64,000 nucleotides of DNA from Paucibacter_B soli (GCF_037482845.1 NZ_JBBHJW010000001.1:248001-312000), one strand, 5' to 3'; positions 7,445-15,940 are shown, numbered from the stretch's first letter. The notes: a model not told the origin generated them from the letters alone. Numbers and translations: made by a program.

Positions 7445-9384
7445 GCTGGGTCCTCGAGTTCAACAAGCAGGGCGCCCGCCGCAACCGATTCGCGCAGGCC
7501 CACATGCAGCACCTTCACGCGCCCGGCGCGCCCGGCGGTGAGCCACATCTCCATCTTCATGGCCTCGACGCTGAGCAAGGCCTGACCCTCGGCGACGCTG
7601 TCGCCTTCGGCCACCAGCAGCTGCGCCACCAGGCCGGCCACCGGGGCACGGGCATGGGCGGGGTTGGCCAACAAGTCCTTGGGCACGGGGACGGCCGAGG
7701 GCTCGTGAAAGGTGAAGCTGGCGGCGCCTCTGGCCAGCTCGATGCGGCCCGCCGGCGCGTCGCGTACCGCGATGACGCTGCGCTGCACACCGTCCAGCGC
7801 CACGCGCCAGCGCCCTGCGCCGTCCTGGCCCAGCAGGCTGAGTTCATGCACTTGTTCACCGGCTTGCAGGCGCAGCTGGCGGCCGCCAACCTTGGCGCGC
7901 CAGTGCCGGCGCTGCTCGCCATGCTGCAGGCTGACATCGAAACTTGCCACACTGGCGGGCCGCGCGGCGGCTGGCCCCTCGCCCAGCAACAGCAGCAGGG
8001 CCGCGGCGATCAGCCAGTCGGCCTCGCTGGGCTGGGGCCGCGGCAGCGCCCACTCGTCCAGCGACGCGGTGTGCAGACGCGCGGCGCGAAAGTCGGCATG
8101 GTCCAGCAGCTCGGCCAGGAAGCGGCCGTTGTTGGCGATGCCCAGCAGCGGCGCATCGGCCAGCGCCGCGCGCAGGCGGCGTATCGCGTCGTCGCGGTCG
8201 CGCCCATGGGCGATGAACTTGGCCACCATGGCGTCGTAATGCGGGCCCAGCTCGCCGCCCTCGGCCACGCCGGCATCGATGCGAACCCCAGGCCGCAGCG
8301 CCAGCTCGGGCCGCCACCAGGCGATGCGCCCGGTCTGCGGCCGAAAGCCTTCATAGGGGTCCTCCACATAGAGCCGCGCCTCGATCGCATGCCCCCGAAA
8401 CTGCACGTCCTGCTGCACCAGCGGCAAGGGCTCGCCAGCGGCGATGCGCAGCTGCCATTCCACCAGGTCCAGGCCGGTCACGCACTCGGTCACCGGATGC
8501 TCGACCTGCAGCCGCGTGTTCATCTCCAGGAAGTAATGTTGTTTCAGCTCCGCGTCGACGATGAACTCCACCGTGCCCGCGCCCACATAGCCCACCGCCT
8601 GCGCGGCCGCCACCGCATCGGCCCCCATGGCGGCGCGCAGCGCCGGGCTCACCAGCGGCGAGGGCGATTCCTCGACGACCTTCTGGCGGCGGCGCTGCGC
8701 CGTGCAATCGCGCTCGCCCAGGTGGATGCAATGCCCATGCGCGTCGGCAAACACCTGGATCTCGATGTGCCGCCCCTGGGCGATGAGGCGCTCCAGCATC
8801 AGCGTGCCGTCGCCGAAGGCGCTCTCGGCCTCGCGGCGCGCGCTCGCGATGGCGCCCGCCAGTTCGGCAGCCCGCTGCACCACCCGCATGCCGCGCCCGC
8901 CGCCGCCGGCCACCGCCTTCACCAGCAGCGGATAGCCCAGCTGCATGGCCTCGAACGTGAGCGTCACATCGTCCTGCTGCTCGCCCAGGTAACCGGGCAC
9001 GCAGGGCACCCCAGCCGCCAGCATGCGGCGCTTGGCCGCCGCCTTGCTGCCCATGGCCGCGATGCTGGCCGCCGGCGGGCCGATGAAGCGCAGGCCCGCG
9101 TCCGCGCAGGCCTGGGCAAAGTCGGCGCGCTCGGAGAGAAATCCGTAGCCCGGATGCAACGCATCTGCGCCGGTGCGGGCTGCGGCGTCCAGGATGGCCG
9201 CGATGTCCAGGTAGGAGCCGATCTGCAGCGCCTCGTCGGCCTGCGCCACATGCGGCGACTGCGCATCGGGCTCGGTATAGACGGCCACGCTGCGATAACC
9301 CAGGCTGCGTGCCGTGCGCATCACGCGGCAGGCGATTTCACCGCGGTTGGCCACCAGGATCTTGCTGAAGTTGCCGCCGCTCAT
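7441..9384 (-). CDS. Biotin-dependent acyl-CoA carboxylase alpha subunit (AtuF/MccA-like)
   Basis: 647 residues. The N-terminal biotin carboxylase opens ILVANRGEIACRVMRTAR, contains the ATP-grasp glycine loop GGGGRGM and the signature EMNTRLQVEHPVTE. The C-terminal biotinyl domain carries EAMKMEM, the lysine being the biotin site. It carboxylates biotin with ATP and bicarbonate for the beta subunit encoded three genes upstream. The pattern RTARSLGYRSVAVYTE resembles, from memory, geranyl-CoA and methylcrotonyl-CoA carboxylase alpha subunits rather than acetyl-CoA carboxylase AccC, which lacks a fused biotinyl domain. The start at 9384 (ATG in a 4-bp ATGA overlap with the hydratase stop) is preferred over a GTG four codons earlier. 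Confidence 0.9.
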   Translation of the reverse strand: MSGGNFSKILVANRGEIACRVMRTARSLGYRSVAVYTEPDAQSPHVAQADEALQIGSYLDIAAILDAAARTGADALHPGYGFLSERADFAQACADAGLRFIGPPAASIAAMGSKAAAKRRMLAAGVPCVPGYLGEQQDDVTLTFEAMQLGYPLLVKAVAGGGGRGMRVVQRAAELAGAIASARREAESAFGDGTLMLERLIAQGRHIEIQVFADAHGHCIHLGERDCTAQRRRQKVVEESPSPLVSPALRAAMGADAVAAAQAVGYVGAGTVEFIVDAELKQHYFLEMNTRLQVEHPVTECVTGLDLVEWQLRIAAGEPLPLVQQDVQFRGHAIEARLYVEDPYEGFRPQTGRIAWWRPELALRPGVRIDAGVAEGGELGPHYDAMVAKFIAHGRDRDDAIRRLRAALADAPLLGIANNGRFLAELLDHADFRAARLHTASLDEWALPRPQPSEADWLIAAALLLLLGEGPAAARPASVASFDVSLQHGEQRRHWRAKVGGRQLRLQAGEQVHELSLLGQDGAGRWRVALDGVQRSVIAVRDAPAGRIELARGAASFTFHEPSAVPVPKDLLANPAHARAPVAGLVAQLLVAEGDSVAEGQALLSVEAMKMEMWLTAGRAGRVKVLHVGLRESVAAGALLVELEDPA

Positions 9385-10187
9385 GTCGGAACCCACGCCG
9401 GCTTGCGTTTTTCAAGAAAGGCGCTCACGCCCTCCATGCCCTCGGGCCCCAGCGCCGCGCTCGTAAACGCTTCGGCCGCCTCGTCGACCAGGCTGGCCGG
9501 CGCATGCAGACGCGCGCGCGCCATCAAGTGCTTGGTGGCGGCCAGCGCGCCTGGTGCGCATTGCAGGATCTCGCCCAGCACGCGCTGCAGCGCGGCGTCG
9601 AGTTCGGCGCCAGCGCCGTGCAGCTCGTGCACCAGGCCCAGGGCCAAGGCCTGGCGAGCATCGAGCCTGCCGCCGGTGACGGCGAGGCGCCGGGCCTGCG
9701 AATAGCCCAGCCGCTCCACCAGAAAGGGCGCGATCTGTGCCGGCACCACGCCCAGCGAGGTTTCGGGCAGGCGCAGGCTCGCCGTCTCGCCCGCGAGGAC
9801 CACATCGGCCACGCAGGCCAGGCCCAGGCCGCCGCCCATCACCACGCCCTCCAGCAGCGCCACGATGGCCAGCTTGCTGGCAGCGAAGGCAGCGCACAGA
9901 TGACCGAAGGCGGCGTTCATCTCGGCCAGCACCGACGGGCCCTCCTCGGCCAGGCGCATGCGCGCGGCGGCCATGTCCTTGAGGTCGCCGCCGGCACAGA
10001 AATGGCCGCCGGCGCCACGCAGCACGATCACGCGCGCCAAAGCATCGGCCTCGGCTGCCGCCAGCGCGGCGCGCAGCTCGGCCACCATGGCCATCGAGAG
10101 CGCATTGCGCAGCTCCGGGCGATTCAGCGTGAGGTGCAGCACGCCATTCTTCTCTTGGCGCAGCAGCAGGGTTTGGTAATTGCTCAT
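9381..10187 (-). CDS. Enoyl-CoA hydratase/isomerase family protein (AtuE/LiuC-like)
   Basis: 268 residues of the crotonase fold. The first oxyanion-hole strand reads FCAGGDLKDM near residue 65, and a second GVVMGGGLGLACVADVVL near residue 115. The acid/base region LPETSLGVVPAQIAPF is present. In the carboxylase pathways of this type it hydrates the 3-methylglutaconyl-CoA or isohexenylglutaconyl-CoA made by the neighbouring carboxylase. It sits between the acyl-CoA dehydrogenase and carboxylase alpha genes, as atuE does. Its stop overlaps the alpha start by 4 bp. Methylglutaconyl-CoA hydratase is the main alternative assignment. Confidence 0.85.
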   Translation of the reverse strand: MSNYQTLLLRQEKNGVLHLTLNRPELRNALSMAMVAELRAALAAAEADALARVIVLRGAGGHFCAGGDLKDMAAARMRLAEEGPSVLAEMNAAFGHLCAAFAASKLAIVALLEGVVMGGGLGLACVADVVLAGETASLRLPETSLGVVPAQIAPFLVERLGYSQARRLAVTGGRLDARQALALGLVHELHGAGAELDAALQRVLGEILQCAPGALAATKHLMARARLHAPASLVDEAAEAFTSAALGPEGMEGVSAFLEKRKPAWVPT

Positions 10188-10196
10188 GATGCTTGC

Positions 10197-11345
10197 TCAA
10201 CCCTTGGGAAGGGTTCCCTCCAGCTTGCAGATGATGGACAGCATCACCTCGTCGGCGCCGCCGCCGATCGAGACCAGGCGGCCATCGCGGTAGGACTGGC
10301 TGATCGGGTTGTCCCAGGTGAAGCCCATGCCGCCCCAGTACTGCAGGCAGGAGTCGGACACCTCGCGGATCAGGCGGCCGCATTTGAGCTTGGCCATCGA
10401 GGCCAGCTTGGTGACGTCCTTGCCCGCCACATATTGGTCCACCGCCGCGTAGGTGAGCGCACGCAGCGCCTCCACCTCGGTGCGCAGCTCGGCCAGGCGG
10501 AAATGCACCACCTGGTTGTCGAGGATGGACTTGCCGAAGGCCTTGCGCTCGCGCGTGTAGGCTATGGTCAGGTCGATCAGCCGGTCCAGGTTCTTCAGCG
10601 AGCTGGCCGCGCCCCAGAGCCGTTCCTCCTGGAACTGCATCATCTGGAACACGAAGCCCATGCCCTCCTGGCCGATCAAGTGGCGCTGCGGCACGCGCAC
10701 CTCGTCGAAGAAGAGCTGGGCGGTGTCGGAGGCGTCCATGCCGATCTTGTGGATCTTCTGCCGCGTGATGCCGGGCGTATCCATGGGCACGACGATCAGG
10801 CTCTTGTTCTTGTGCACCGGGCCGTCGCTGGTATTGGCCAAGAGGCAGCACCAGTCGGCCTGCATGCCGTTGGTGATCCACATCTTGCTGCCGTTGATCA
10901 CATAGTCGTCGCCGTCCTTGCGGGCGCTGGTCTTGATGGCGGCCACGTCCGAGCCGCCACCGGCCTCTGAGACGCCCAGGCAACCGACCAGATCGCCGGC
11001 GATCGAGGGCGCCAGGAATTCGCGCCGCAACGCGTCCGAACCAAAGCGCGCCAGCGCCGGCGTGCACATATCGGTATGCACGCCTATGCCCATGGGCACG
11101 CCGGCGCAGGCGCAGGTACCCAGGGCCTCGGCCATCACCATGGAGTAACTGAAGTCCAGGCCCGCGCCGCCGTATTCCTCGGGGTACTTCAGGCCCAGGA
11201 GGCCCAGCTTGCCGAGCTTCTTGAAGACCTCGTGGGCCGGAAACTGTTCGGCCTTCTCCCACTCGGGCACATGGGGGTTGAGCTCCTTCTCGACGAAGCG
11301 GCTGACCGTGTCGGAGAGGGCGCGGTGTTCTGCACTGAATTGCAT
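10197..11345 (-). CDS. Acyl-CoA dehydrogenase (citronellyl-CoA dehydrogenase AtuD-like)
   Basis: 382 residues, FAD-dependent acyl-CoA dehydrogenase. The flavin-binding segments CLGVSEAGGGSDVAA and MWITNG are present, and the C-terminal helix has YWGGMGFTWDNPISQ. The usual YEG catalytic glutamate near the C-terminus is replaced (SIGGGADEV). The likely base is in FQEERLWGA, the helix position used by isovaleryl- and long-chain acyl-CoA dehydrogenases. That fits a beta-branched substrate such as citronellyl-CoA. AAAGGAGG lies upstream of the ATG at 11345; an earlier in-frame start adds 18 non-conserved residues. It lies between carboxylase beta and the hydratase, like atuD. Confidence 0.87.
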   Translation of the reverse strand: MQFSAEHRALSDTVSRFVEKELNPHVPEWEKAEQFPAHEVFKKLGKLGLLGLKYPEEYGGAGLDFSYSMVMAEALGTCACAGVPMGIGVHTDMCTPALARFGSDALRREFLAPSIAGDLVGCLGVSEAGGGSDVAAIKTSARKDGDDYVINGSKMWITNGMQADWCCLLANTSDGPVHKNKSLIVVPMDTPGITRQKIHKIGMDASDTAQLFFDEVRVPQRHLIGQEGMGFVFQMMQFQEERLWGAASSLKNLDRLIDLTIAYTRERKAFGKSILDNQVVHFRLAELRTEVEALRALTYAAVDQYVAGKDVTKLASMAKLKCGRLIREVSDSCLQYWGGMGFTWDNPISQSYRDGRLVSIGGGADEVMLSIICKLEGTLPKG

Positions 11346-11358
11346 GTCTGCCTCCTTT

Positions 11359-12969
11359 TCAGAATCGGGCCACGCCAAAAGCATTCGGGCGCAGCGCATG
11401 GGCCTCAGCCTCGCGCGCCAGCGCCAGGCCCAGGGCCAGCACGCGGCGCGTGTCGCGCGGGTCGATCACGCCGTCGTCCCACAGGCGGGCGGTACCGAAC
11501 AGCACGCTGGATTCGCGCTCGATGCGCAGGCGCAGCTGATCGCTCATCGCGGCCAGGGCCTCGTCGTTGACCGGCGCGCCCATGCGCTCGAGCTTGGCGC
11601 GGTTGATGATGTCCATCACCTTGGCCGCCTGGGCACCGCCCATCACCGCGGTGCGCGCACTGGGCCAGCTGAAGATGAAGCGCGGGTCGAAGCCGCGCCC
11701 GCACATGCCGTAGTTGCCGGCGCCGAAAGAGCCGCCCAACAGAATGGTGAACTTCGGGCAGCGCGCATTCGCCACCGCCTGGATCATCTTGGAACCATGC
11801 TTGATGGCGCCCTGGCTCTCGGCCTCGCGGCCCACCATATAGCCGGTGGTGTTCTGCAAAAACACCAGCGGCGTGCCGCTCTGGTCGCAGAGCTGGATGA
11901 ACTGCGCCGCCTTGCTCGAGCCCTGCGGCTGGATGGCCCCGTTGTTGGCCAGCATGCCCACCAGCTGGCCTTCGATGCGGGCATGGCCGCACAGGGTCTC
12001 GCTGCCGTACCCGGCCTTGAATTCGAGGAAGTCAGAGCCGTCAACGATGCGCGCGATCACCTCGCGTGCGTCGTAGGGCTCGCGCTCGTCAACCGGCACC
12101 ACGCCCAGCAGCTCCTCGGCGTCATACAGGGGCGCGGGGCCGGGCGCCTCCACCGGCACGCTGGGCCAGTTCAACTTGTCCAATAGCTCGCGCGTGAGCG
12201 CCAGCGCATGGGCGTCGTTCTCGCTCAGGTACTCGCCCAGACCGGTGACACTGGCATGCAGTTCGCTGCCGCCCAGCTCCTCTTCGCTGGCGTCTTCGCC
12301 GATGGCGGCCTTCACCAGCGGCGGGCCGGCCAGATAGATGCTGGAGCGCCCGCGCACCAGCACCACATAGTCCGAGAGGCCCGGCAAATAGGCGCCACCC
12401 GCGGTGGACGCGCCATGCACCACCGCGATCTGCGGAATGCCGGCGGCCGAGAGGCGCGCCTGGTTGGCAAAACTGCGCCCGCCTTCCACGAACATCTCGC
12501 TCTGGTACATCAGGTTGGCGCCGCCGCTTTCCACCAGGTAGATCAGCGGCAGCTTGTTCTCGCGTGCAATCTCCTGCGCGCGCAAGGCCTTCTTCAGGCC
12601 CATGGGCGGCACGGTGCCGCCCTTGATGGCGCTGTCGCTGGCCGAGATCAGCACGCGCTTGCCGGCCACCACGCCGATGCCGACGATGGATCCGCCGCCC
12701 AGCACGCTCTTCTTGCCGTCGTCGTCGTGCATGCCCAGACCCGCCAGCGACGAGAGCTCCAGAAAGCCCGAGTCCCGGTCCAGCAGCCGCGCCACGCGCT
12801 CGCGCGGCAAGAGCTGACCCCGCGCTTCGAACTTGTCGCGCTTGGACTCCGACTCGGCCATCACCTTGGCCTCCAGCGCACGCACCTCGGCCAGCTTGGC
12901 CTGCATCGCCTCGGCGTTGGCGGCGAAGGCCTTGGACTTGGGGTTGAGGCGGCTGAGGATCACGCTCAC
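11359..12969 (-). CDS. Acyl-CoA carboxylase beta (carboxyltransferase) subunit, AtuC/MccB-like
   Basis: 536 residues of the carboxyltransferase family. The N-half has GKRVLISASDSAIKGGT and GIPQIAVVHGASTAGGAY; the C-half has GSFGAGNYGMCGRGFDPRF and WPSARTAVMGGAQAA. It transfers carboxyl from biotin to the gamma carbon of an alpha,beta-unsaturated branched acyl-CoA. Length and GAYLPGLSDYVV resemble geranyl-CoA carboxylase AtuC more than methylcrotonyl-CoA carboxylase, which, as I recall, reads GAYVPAMSDE there. The start is GTG at 12969, overlapping the SDR stop in a GTGA. A longer open frame upstream runs antisense-like through the SDR gene and is not part of this gene. Confidence 0.9.
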   Translation of the reverse strand: MSVILSRLNPKSKAFAANAEAMQAKLAEVRALEAKVMAESESKRDKFEARGQLLPRERVARLLDRDSGFLELSSLAGLGMHDDDGKKSVLGGGSIVGIGVVAGKRVLISASDSAIKGGTVPPMGLKKALRAQEIARENKLPLIYLVESGGANLMYQSEMFVEGGRSFANQARLSAAGIPQIAVVHGASTAGGAYLPGLSDYVVLVRGRSSIYLAGPPLVKAAIGEDASEEELGGSELHASVTGLGEYLSENDAHALALTRELLDKLNWPSVPVEAPGPAPLYDAEELLGVVPVDEREPYDAREVIARIVDGSDFLEFKAGYGSETLCGHARIEGQLVGMLANNGAIQPQGSSKAAQFIQLCDQSGTPLVFLQNTTGYMVGREAESQGAIKHGSKMIQAVANARCPKFTILLGGSFGAGNYGMCGRGFDPRFIFSWPSARTAVMGGAQAAKVMDIINRAKLERMGAPVNDEALAAMSDQLRLRIERESSVLFGTARLWDDGVIDPRDTRRVLALGLALAREAEAHALRPNAFGVARF

Positions 12970-13850
12970 TTCAGCACCTCGGGCACGGCAGCGCGGTGGA
13001 AGCCGTTGAAGGGTTGTGTGCCCGCGTGATCGAGATTTGGGAACATCGGATTGCCCAGCGAGGCCGCGCCATCGATCTGCAGCGTCACGCCGGTGATGAA
13101 GGCGGCGGCGGGAGAGAGCAGGAAGACGATGGCCGCCGAGATTTCGGCCTCGCTGGCCAGGCGGCGCAACGGCACATGGTTCCTGAGTTGCCGGATCAGC
13201 GGCTGGATGGCGGGCCCATAGCTGTCCATGCCGCTGGAGGCCACCCAGCCGGGTGCCACCGCGTTCACGCGCACGCCCGCATGGGCCCACTCGAAGGCCG
13301 CGCTCATGGTGAGGTTGCTCATGCCCGCCCGCGCCGCGCCGCTGTGCGCCATGCCGGGCATGCCGTTGCGGAAGTCCGCCGTCATATTGACGACCGCGCC
13401 GCCATGCTGCTGAAGGCTCTGCGTGAAAAGTTCGCGCATCATCAGAAAGCCGCCGGTGAGGTTGTTTGCCACCACCGCCTCGAAGCCACGCTTGGAGATC
13501 GCCATCAAGGGCGATGGGAACTGACCGCCGGCGTTGTTCACCAGGCCGGTGACGGGGCCATGCTGCGCCAGCACCGCGGCGATGTTCGCCTTGACGGCTT
13601 CTTCCTCGCGGATATCGAAGGCGCGCCAGTCGCAGGTGCCACCATCCTCGCGGATCTCGGCGGCGACGCGCTCGAGCTTGTCGGCGCCGCGGCCTGACAG
13701 GATCACCATGGCGCCCAGCGCCGCCAGCTCGTGTGCGGTGCAACGGCCGATGCCGGAGCCCGCCCCGGTCACCCAGATGCGCTGCCCCTTGAACAAACCC
13801 GGACGGAACACGCTGTCGTAGTGCCCCGCCCCCGCTTCAGCCTGAGTCAT
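12966..13850 (-). CDS. SDR family oxidoreductase, 2,4-dienoyl-CoA reductase-like (AtuB-like)
   Basis: 294 residues with a Rossmann fold: cofactor loop VTGAGSGIGRCTAHEL near residue 27 and NNAG (about 105-108). In place of the classical YxxxK catalytic pair the protein reads HSGAARAG, giving Ser170 at the tyrosine position and Arg174 at the lysine position. This layout matches peroxisomal or mitochondrial 2,4-dienoyl-CoA reductases (HAGAAKAG) rather than ordinary SDRs. It is the first gene of the leftward operon, as atuB is. GAGGA precedes the ATG at 13850, which begins MTQAEAGAGHYDSV. The role is probably reduction of an unsaturated or oxidised terpenoid acyl intermediate, but this is inference. 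Confidence 0.8.
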   Translation of the reverse strand: MTQAEAGAGHYDSVFRPGLFKGQRIWVTGAGSGIGRCTAHELAALGAMVILSGRGADKLERVAAEIREDGGTCDWRAFDIREEEAVKANIAAVLAQHGPVTGLVNNAGGQFPSPLMAISKRGFEAVVANNLTGGFLMMRELFTQSLQQHGGAVVNMTADFRNGMPGMAHSGAARAGMSNLTMSAAFEWAHAGVRVNAVAPGWVASSGMDSYGPAIQPLIRQLRNHVPLRRLASEAEISAAIVFLLSPAAAFITGVTLQIDGAASLGNPMFPNLDHAGTQPFNGFHRAAVPEVLK

Positions 13851-13892
13851 GCCAGTTCCTCGCATCCAGTCATCACGCGAATGACCGACAGC

Positions 13893-13908
13893 TTCCGTTA
13901 ACGTCACC
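13893..13908. promoter_or_regulatory. Possible MerR/LiuR-type operator in the divergent promoter region
   Basis: The 148-bp gap between the two divergent catabolic operons contains TTCCGTTAACGTCACC, with a GTTAAC core followed by GTCA. The right half resembles the AACGTCAA half of the stronger palindrome at 44857-44882. A MerR regulator is encoded in the adjacent rightward operon. The left half is poorly conserved, so the call is tentative. Confidence 0.3.
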
Positions 13909-13998
13909 ATGCTTTCATATTGGTGATTACCATCAGACATACGGCAGGCAATGGCTCTAGCATGCAAGTCATCTCAATCTGACATGGAGTCCCGAGTC

Positions 13999-14301
13999 AT
14001 GGATCTGCAAGCGATTACCGAAGCCCTGCGCGGCAAAGTCGGCACCGAGAGCGGCCTCAACGCCATCCTCAAGTTCGACATGGGCGCCGACGGCGTGGCC
14101 GTGATCGACGGCAAGAGCATCCCCAACAGCGTCAGCAACGATAAAGACCGCGAGGCCGACTGCACCGTGGCCATCACGCGCGAGAACCTGATCGCGCTGC
14201 TGAGTGGCGAACTCAACCCCATGAACGCCTTCATGATGGGCAAGATCAAGGTCAGCGGCGACATGGGCGTGGCGATGAAGCTGCAGCGCGTGGTGGGATG
14301 A
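13999..14301 (+). CDS. SCP2 sterol-binding domain protein
   Basis: 100 residues comprising one SCP2 domain: LKFDMGADGVAVIDGKSI, then DCTVAITRENLIALLSGELN and AFMMGKIKVSGDMGVAMKL. SCP2 domains bind fatty acyl-CoA, sterols or other lipids in a hydrophobic tunnel. As first gene of an acyl-CoA catabolic operon it may hand hydrophobic acyl-CoAs to the enzymes encoded downstream. GGAG lies 10 bp upstream of the chosen ATG. An in-frame ATG at 13984 would add five residues. The stop overlaps the MerR start in an ATGA. Confidence 0.88.
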   Translation: MDLQAITEALRGKVGTESGLNAILKFDMGADGVAVIDGKSIPNSVSNDKDREADCTVAITRENLIALLSGELNPMNAFMMGKIKVSGDMGVAMKLQRVVG

Positions 14302-14738
14302 ATGCCCGGGTGAAGGCCGCCGCGCTGGAGATGCTGGAGAGCAGCAACAGCGCGCCGCAGGAGCAGCTCTACGGCATCACCCAGCTCTGCGAGGAGTTCG
14401 AGCTGACGCCGCGGGCGATCCGCTTCTACGAAGACAAGGGGCTGCTCGCGCCACGTCGCGTCAACGGCGCGCGGGTCTACACCCAGCGCGACCGTGCGCG
14501 GCTGAAGATCATCCTGCGCGCCAAGGCCATCGGCTCCTCGCTGGAGGAGATCAAGCATTACCTGGATCTCTACGGCTCGCACGGCGAGGGCCGCGCCAAG
14601 CAATTGCAGTGGACGCTGGACCGCACCAATGCGGCGATTGCCGAGCTGGAGCAAAAGCGCGCGCACATCGATGCCACCCTGGCCGAGCTGCGCCTGATCA
14701 ACGAGACGGTGCGTGCGCAATTGAGCACGGAGAAATAG
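14298..14738 (+). CDS. MerR family transcriptional regulator (LiuR-like)
   Basis: 146 residues. A MerR winged helix lies at residues 24-93 (YGITQLCEEFELTPRAIRFY, then YEDKGLLAPRR), followed by a coiled-coil dimerisation helix (about 95-145, rich in L, E, A). No cysteine cluster for metals is present, so it is a MerR of the lipid/CoA type like LiuR, which controls branched-chain and fatty acid catabolism in proteobacteria. It is embedded between SCP2 (4-bp overlap) and the acyl-CoA dehydrogenase (2-bp gap), so it is coexpressed with its presumed targets. It may also act on the leftward operon across the shared promoter region. Confidence 0.87.
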   Translation: MNARVKAAALEMLESSNSAPQEQLYGITQLCEEFELTPRAIRFYEDKGLLAPRRVNGARVYTQRDRARLKIILRAKAIGSSLEEIKHYLDLYGSHGEGRAKQLQWTLDRTNAAIAELEQKRAHIDATLAELRLINETVRAQLSTEK

Positions 14739-14740
14739 CC

Positions 14741-15931
14741 ATGTCACTTCCCCTCTTCCCATCCAACTGGATGAACGACGAGCACCGCATGCTGCAGGAC
14801 AGCGTGGCGCGTTTCTTCAAGGAGCGCTGGGTGCCGCGCGCCGGCGAATGGCGCGAGGGCGGCATGATGGGTCGCGACACCTGGCTGGAAGCCGGCGCCA
14901 ACGGCCTGCTGTGCGCCGGCATCCCCGAGGCCTATGGCGGCGGCGGTGGCGACTTCGGCCATGAGGCCGTGATCCTGCTGGAACAGGCCAAGGCCAACCT
15001 GAGCGGCTTCGGCGGCGGCCTGCACTCGGCCATCGTCGGCCCCTACATCCTGCACTACGGCACCGAGGCGCAAAAGCAGCGCTGGCTGCCGCGCATGGCC
15101 CGTGGCGAGCTGATCGGCGCGATCGCGATGACCGAGCCCGGCACCGGGTCCGACCTGCAGAACGTGCGCACCCACGCCCGCCGAGAGGGCGACGAGTACG
15201 TACTCTCGGGCCAGAAGGTCTTCATCACCAACGGCCAGAACGCCAACCTGGTGGTGGTGGTCTGCAAGACCGACAAGACCGCCGCCGCCAAAGGCATCTC
15301 GCTGCTGGTGGTGGAGGTGGAAAACGAAGACGGCAGCCTGGTGAGTGGCTACCGGCGCGGCCGCAACCTCGACAAGATCGGCATGAAGGCGCAGGACACC
15401 TCGGAGCTGTTCTTCGACGAGGTGCGCGTGCCGGTGGCCAATCTACTGGGTGGCGCGAACGCGGCGCCCGGCGAGGGCGAAGGCCAGGGCTTCATCCAGC
15501 TGATGCAGGAACTGCCGCAGGAGCGCCTCATCATCGCGGTGACGGCGGTGGGCGCGATGGAGCGTGCGCTCAGCGAGACCCTGGCCTACACCAAGGAGCG
15601 CAAGGCCTTCGGCAAGGCGATCTGGGAGTTCCAGAACACCCGCTTCAAGCTGGCCGAGGTGCAGAGCCAGGTGCTGGCGGCGCGTGCCTTTGTGGACGCC
15701 TGCATGGAGGCGCATCTGAAGGGCGAGCTCGACGCCGCCCGCGCCGCATTGGCCAAGGCCTGGAGCACCGACCTCGCCTGCAAGGTGATGGACGAATGCC
15801 TGCAGCTCTTCGGCGGCTATGGCTACATGATGGAGTACCCGATCGCCGAGCTGTATGCCGATGCGCGCGTGGCGCGCATCTATGGCGGCACCAACGAGAT
15901 CATGAAAGAGCTGGCCGCTCGTTTCATGTAG
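14741..15931 (+). CDS. Acyl-CoA dehydrogenase
   Basis: 396 residues, FAD-dependent. The substrate and FAD segments IAMTEPGTGSDLQNVRTHA and VFITNGQNAN are clear, as are YTKERKAFGKAIWEFQN and the C-terminal LFGGYGYMMEYPIAELYADA. At the usual catalytic position it has IYGGTNEI, glycine instead of glutamate. The probable base lies in LPQERLI around residue 262, as in long-chain and isovaleryl-type enzymes. GGAGA precedes the ATG. A longer open frame upstream overlaps merR and is not used. It follows the MerR gene by 2 bp and precedes the thiolase by 9 bp, forming a beta-oxidation set. Confidence 0.9.
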   Translation: MSLPLFPSNWMNDEHRMLQDSVARFFKERWVPRAGEWREGGMMGRDTWLEAGANGLLCAGIPEAYGGGGGDFGHEAVILLEQAKANLSGFGGGLHSAIVGPYILHYGTEAQKQRWLPRMARGELIGAIAMTEPGTGSDLQNVRTHARREGDEYVLSGQKVFITNGQNANLVVVVCKTDKTAAAKGISLLVVEVENEDGSLVSGYRRGRNLDKIGMKAQDTSELFFDEVRVPVANLLGGANAAPGEGEGQGFIQLMQELPQERLIIAVTAVGAMERALSETLAYTKERKAFGKAIWEFQNTRFKLAEVQSQVLAARAFVDACMEAHLKGELDAARAALAKAWSTDLACKVMDECLQLFGGYGYMMEYPIAELYADARVARIYGGTNEIMKELAARFM

Positions 15932-15940
15932 GAGACCACG

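Noticed and set aside
11359..13743. A 794-residue open frame covering carboxylase beta and most of the SDR gene
   Set aside because: The N-terminal third is the out-of-frame reading of the SDR gene; conserved carboxylase sequence begins at the GTG at 12969.
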